From the NCBI GenBank assembly GCA_900769545.1, contig CAAGGZ010000117.1, forward strand, positions 1-43,320: 43,320 nt of DNA. Reading direction: 5' to 3'. The notes beneath the pieces were generated by a model that saw only the letters and a program-made list of their open reading frames with translations, did not search any database and was not told the origin of the DNA. Shown piece by piece: positions 42,313-43,320 of the stretch (position 1 is the stretch's first letter; each line of letters begins with the position of its first letter). The position numbers and the translations under genes were made by a program. This stretch comes from Clostridia bacterium (GTDB taxonomy: Bacteria; Bacillota; Clostridia; Christensenellales; Borkfalkiaceae).

Positions 42313-43167
42313 TTAATCTCTGCTGTATGCGCCGAGAAGTTTACACTCCAAAGTGTTTTGCTGGATAGAAGAAAGCATTTCCTGCACTTCTGCGGAAGCA
42401 ATATCGCAATCCGCTTCGATAAAGAAACGGTAGTCTCCCGGACGGTCTTTTACAGGTCTGCTTTCAATTTTGGTCATATTGATAGAATGTTTTGCAATCA
42501 GGTGCAAAAGCTCCAACAAGCTCCCTGGTCTATGAGGACAAACAGCCGAGAAGAAAATACGCGCGCTGTTTTTAGGCAACGTATCCTTACCCTTTTTAAT
42601 CAAAAGGAAATGCGTGTAGTTGTTCTTTTCGTCCGAAATACATTCCTCGCCCATAACAAATCCTGCGCGAAGGGTCTCCGTATGCGCGCCGACGATTGCC
42701 GCGCTCTTGCCCGATTCGTCCTCAAAAGCTCTTGAAAGACCAAAGCCTGTGGACTCCGTCTCACGCAAAGAAGCGAAAGGAAGTTGTTTGCTTAAATATG
42801 CCGCGCATTGGTCGAGGGCTTGCCTATGGGAGTAAACTCTGCCGATTTCCGACAATTTTACGCCTTCTTTGTAGACAAGTCTATGATCCAAGCGCATAAT
42901 TTTTTCTTTCACGGCATAGAGCCCGTCAAAATCCTGCAAAAGGTCAAGATTTTGCGAAACGCCGCCTTGAATGCTGTTTTCAATGGGAATCGCCGCCGCG
43001 TCCACTCTGCCGTTTTGCACCGCCGCCAATACTTCGGGGAAGTTGCGGAAAGGAACGCACTCGTCCCAATCCCCTGCGACAAATTTGCCCGTGGACTCCG
43101 TTTTCAAAAATTCCTTTGCCGCAAGATGGGAATAGCTCCCCTCAGGCCCTAAAAATGCTATTTTCAT
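42313..43167 (-). CDS. pheA: Prephenate dehydratase
   Basis: A 284-residue monofunctional enzyme that turns prephenate into phenylpyruvate in phenylalanine synthesis. The catalytic domain (1-180) begins IAFLGPEGSYSHLAA and has AAIPIENSIQGGV near residue 60; the ACT domain (about 195-280) has HRPGSLLELLHLIAKHSINM and ESRPVKDRPGDYRFF, the site where phenylalanine normally inhibits. AAAGGAG precedes the ATG. It follows the DAHP synthase gene by 12 bases, so both steps of aromatic synthesis are co-expressed. Confidence 0.95.
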   Translation of the reverse strand: MKIAFLGPEGSYSHLAAKEFLKTESTGKFVAGDWDECVPFRNFPEVLAAVQNGRVDAAAIPIENSIQGGVSQNLDLLQDFDGLYAVKEKIMRLDHRLVYKEGVKLSEIGRVYSHRQALDQCAAYLSKQLPFASLRETESTGFGLSRAFEDESGKSAAIVGAHTETLRAGFVMGEECISDEKNNYTHFLLIKKGKDTLPKNSARIFFSAVCPHRPGSLLELLHLIAKHSINMTKIESRPVKDRPGDYRFFIEADCDIASAEVQEMLSSIQQNTLECKLLGAYSRD

Positions 43168-43179
43168 ATCTTTCTCCTT

Positions 43180-43320
43180 TTATACCTGCTCTGCAATGTT
43201 ACAAAGCAACCATTCGGTATCTTCCCAACCGATACAAGGGTCGGTGATGGATTTACCGAACACTTCGTCGTGTTTTTGATTGCCTTCTTCTAAAAAGCTC
43301 TCAATCATAAAGCCTTTGAC
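43180..43320 (-). CDS. DAHP synthase, C-terminal end (5' part beyond window)
   Basis: The last 46 codons of a gene entering from the right edge. The reading VKGFMIESFLEEGNQ, then SITDPCIGWEDTEWLL, matches the C-terminus of type I 3-deoxy-7-phosphoheptulonate synthase (AroF/AroG/AroH type), first enzyme of the shikimate pathway. Stop at 43182-43180, 12 bases before pheA. Confidence 0.85.
   Translation of the reverse strand, partial: VKGFMIESFLEEGNQKHDEVFGKSITDPCIGWEDTEWLLCNIAEQV

Noticed and set aside
1..43320. CRISPR arrays, tRNA or rRNA genes, insertion sequences
   Set aside because: No regularly spaced repeats, cloverleaf sequences, rRNA segments or transposase frames were seen by eye on either strand.

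Overview
The window looks like chromosome of a Bacillota, most likely an uncultured gut-type Clostridia lineage (Christensenellales-like is a guess). The signs are: AGGAGG-type ribosome binding sites; the order polC-position gene, rimP, nusA, ylxR, ylxQ, infB, rbfA, nrnA; a CdaA-type diadenylate cyclase; an MgtE transporter; and a perfect Gram-positive LexA box. I see no rRNA, tRNA or CRISPR array. Most genes lie on the minus strand.

Left part (1-10,400). A truncated Ser/Glu-rich membrane protein is followed by a compact minus-strand phage morphogenesis block. In transcription order it holds large terminase, a small-terminase-like protein without its DNA-binding part, portal, scaffold, HK97-fold capsid, a gp4-like connector, a gp10-like tail hub and one unknown. 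This is close to the P22 head-gene order, and every frame is open. No integrase, replication, lysis, ejection or tailspike gene is seen. Upstream sit a sigma-region-4-like regulator and a perfect LexA box. A plus-strand membrane-protein gene with its own -10 lies between the regulator and the terminase. The block could be an SOS-inducible PBSX- or GTA-like particle, a capsid-encoding satellite, or a prophage remnant. This is the main candidate for something new.

Middle part (10,800-28,900). A 799-residue secreted membrane-anchored protein has an apparently leaderless start. It is followed by mgtE, which has a duplicated N-domain and a 23-codon leader ORF with Asp/Pro residues. Minus-strand genes then encode an esterase, aspartokinase, a 34-residue CdaR-like membrane stub overlapping cdaA, cdaA, holA, a ComEC without its metallo-beta-lactamase domain, a giant DUF4011-type helicase/nuclease, and a lipoprotein phosphoesterase with CxxC repeats.

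Right part (28,900-43,320). The nusA-infB translation operon has its own strong promoter and a leader hairpin. At the polC position is a 523-residue protein keeping only the N-terminal, OB and exonuclease parts. Further upstream are ispG, nrdR, a lipoprotein, rarA, a patatin-like lipase, pheA and the end of a DAHP synthase gene. These run head to tail with tiny gaps or overlaps and probably form one long transcription unit.
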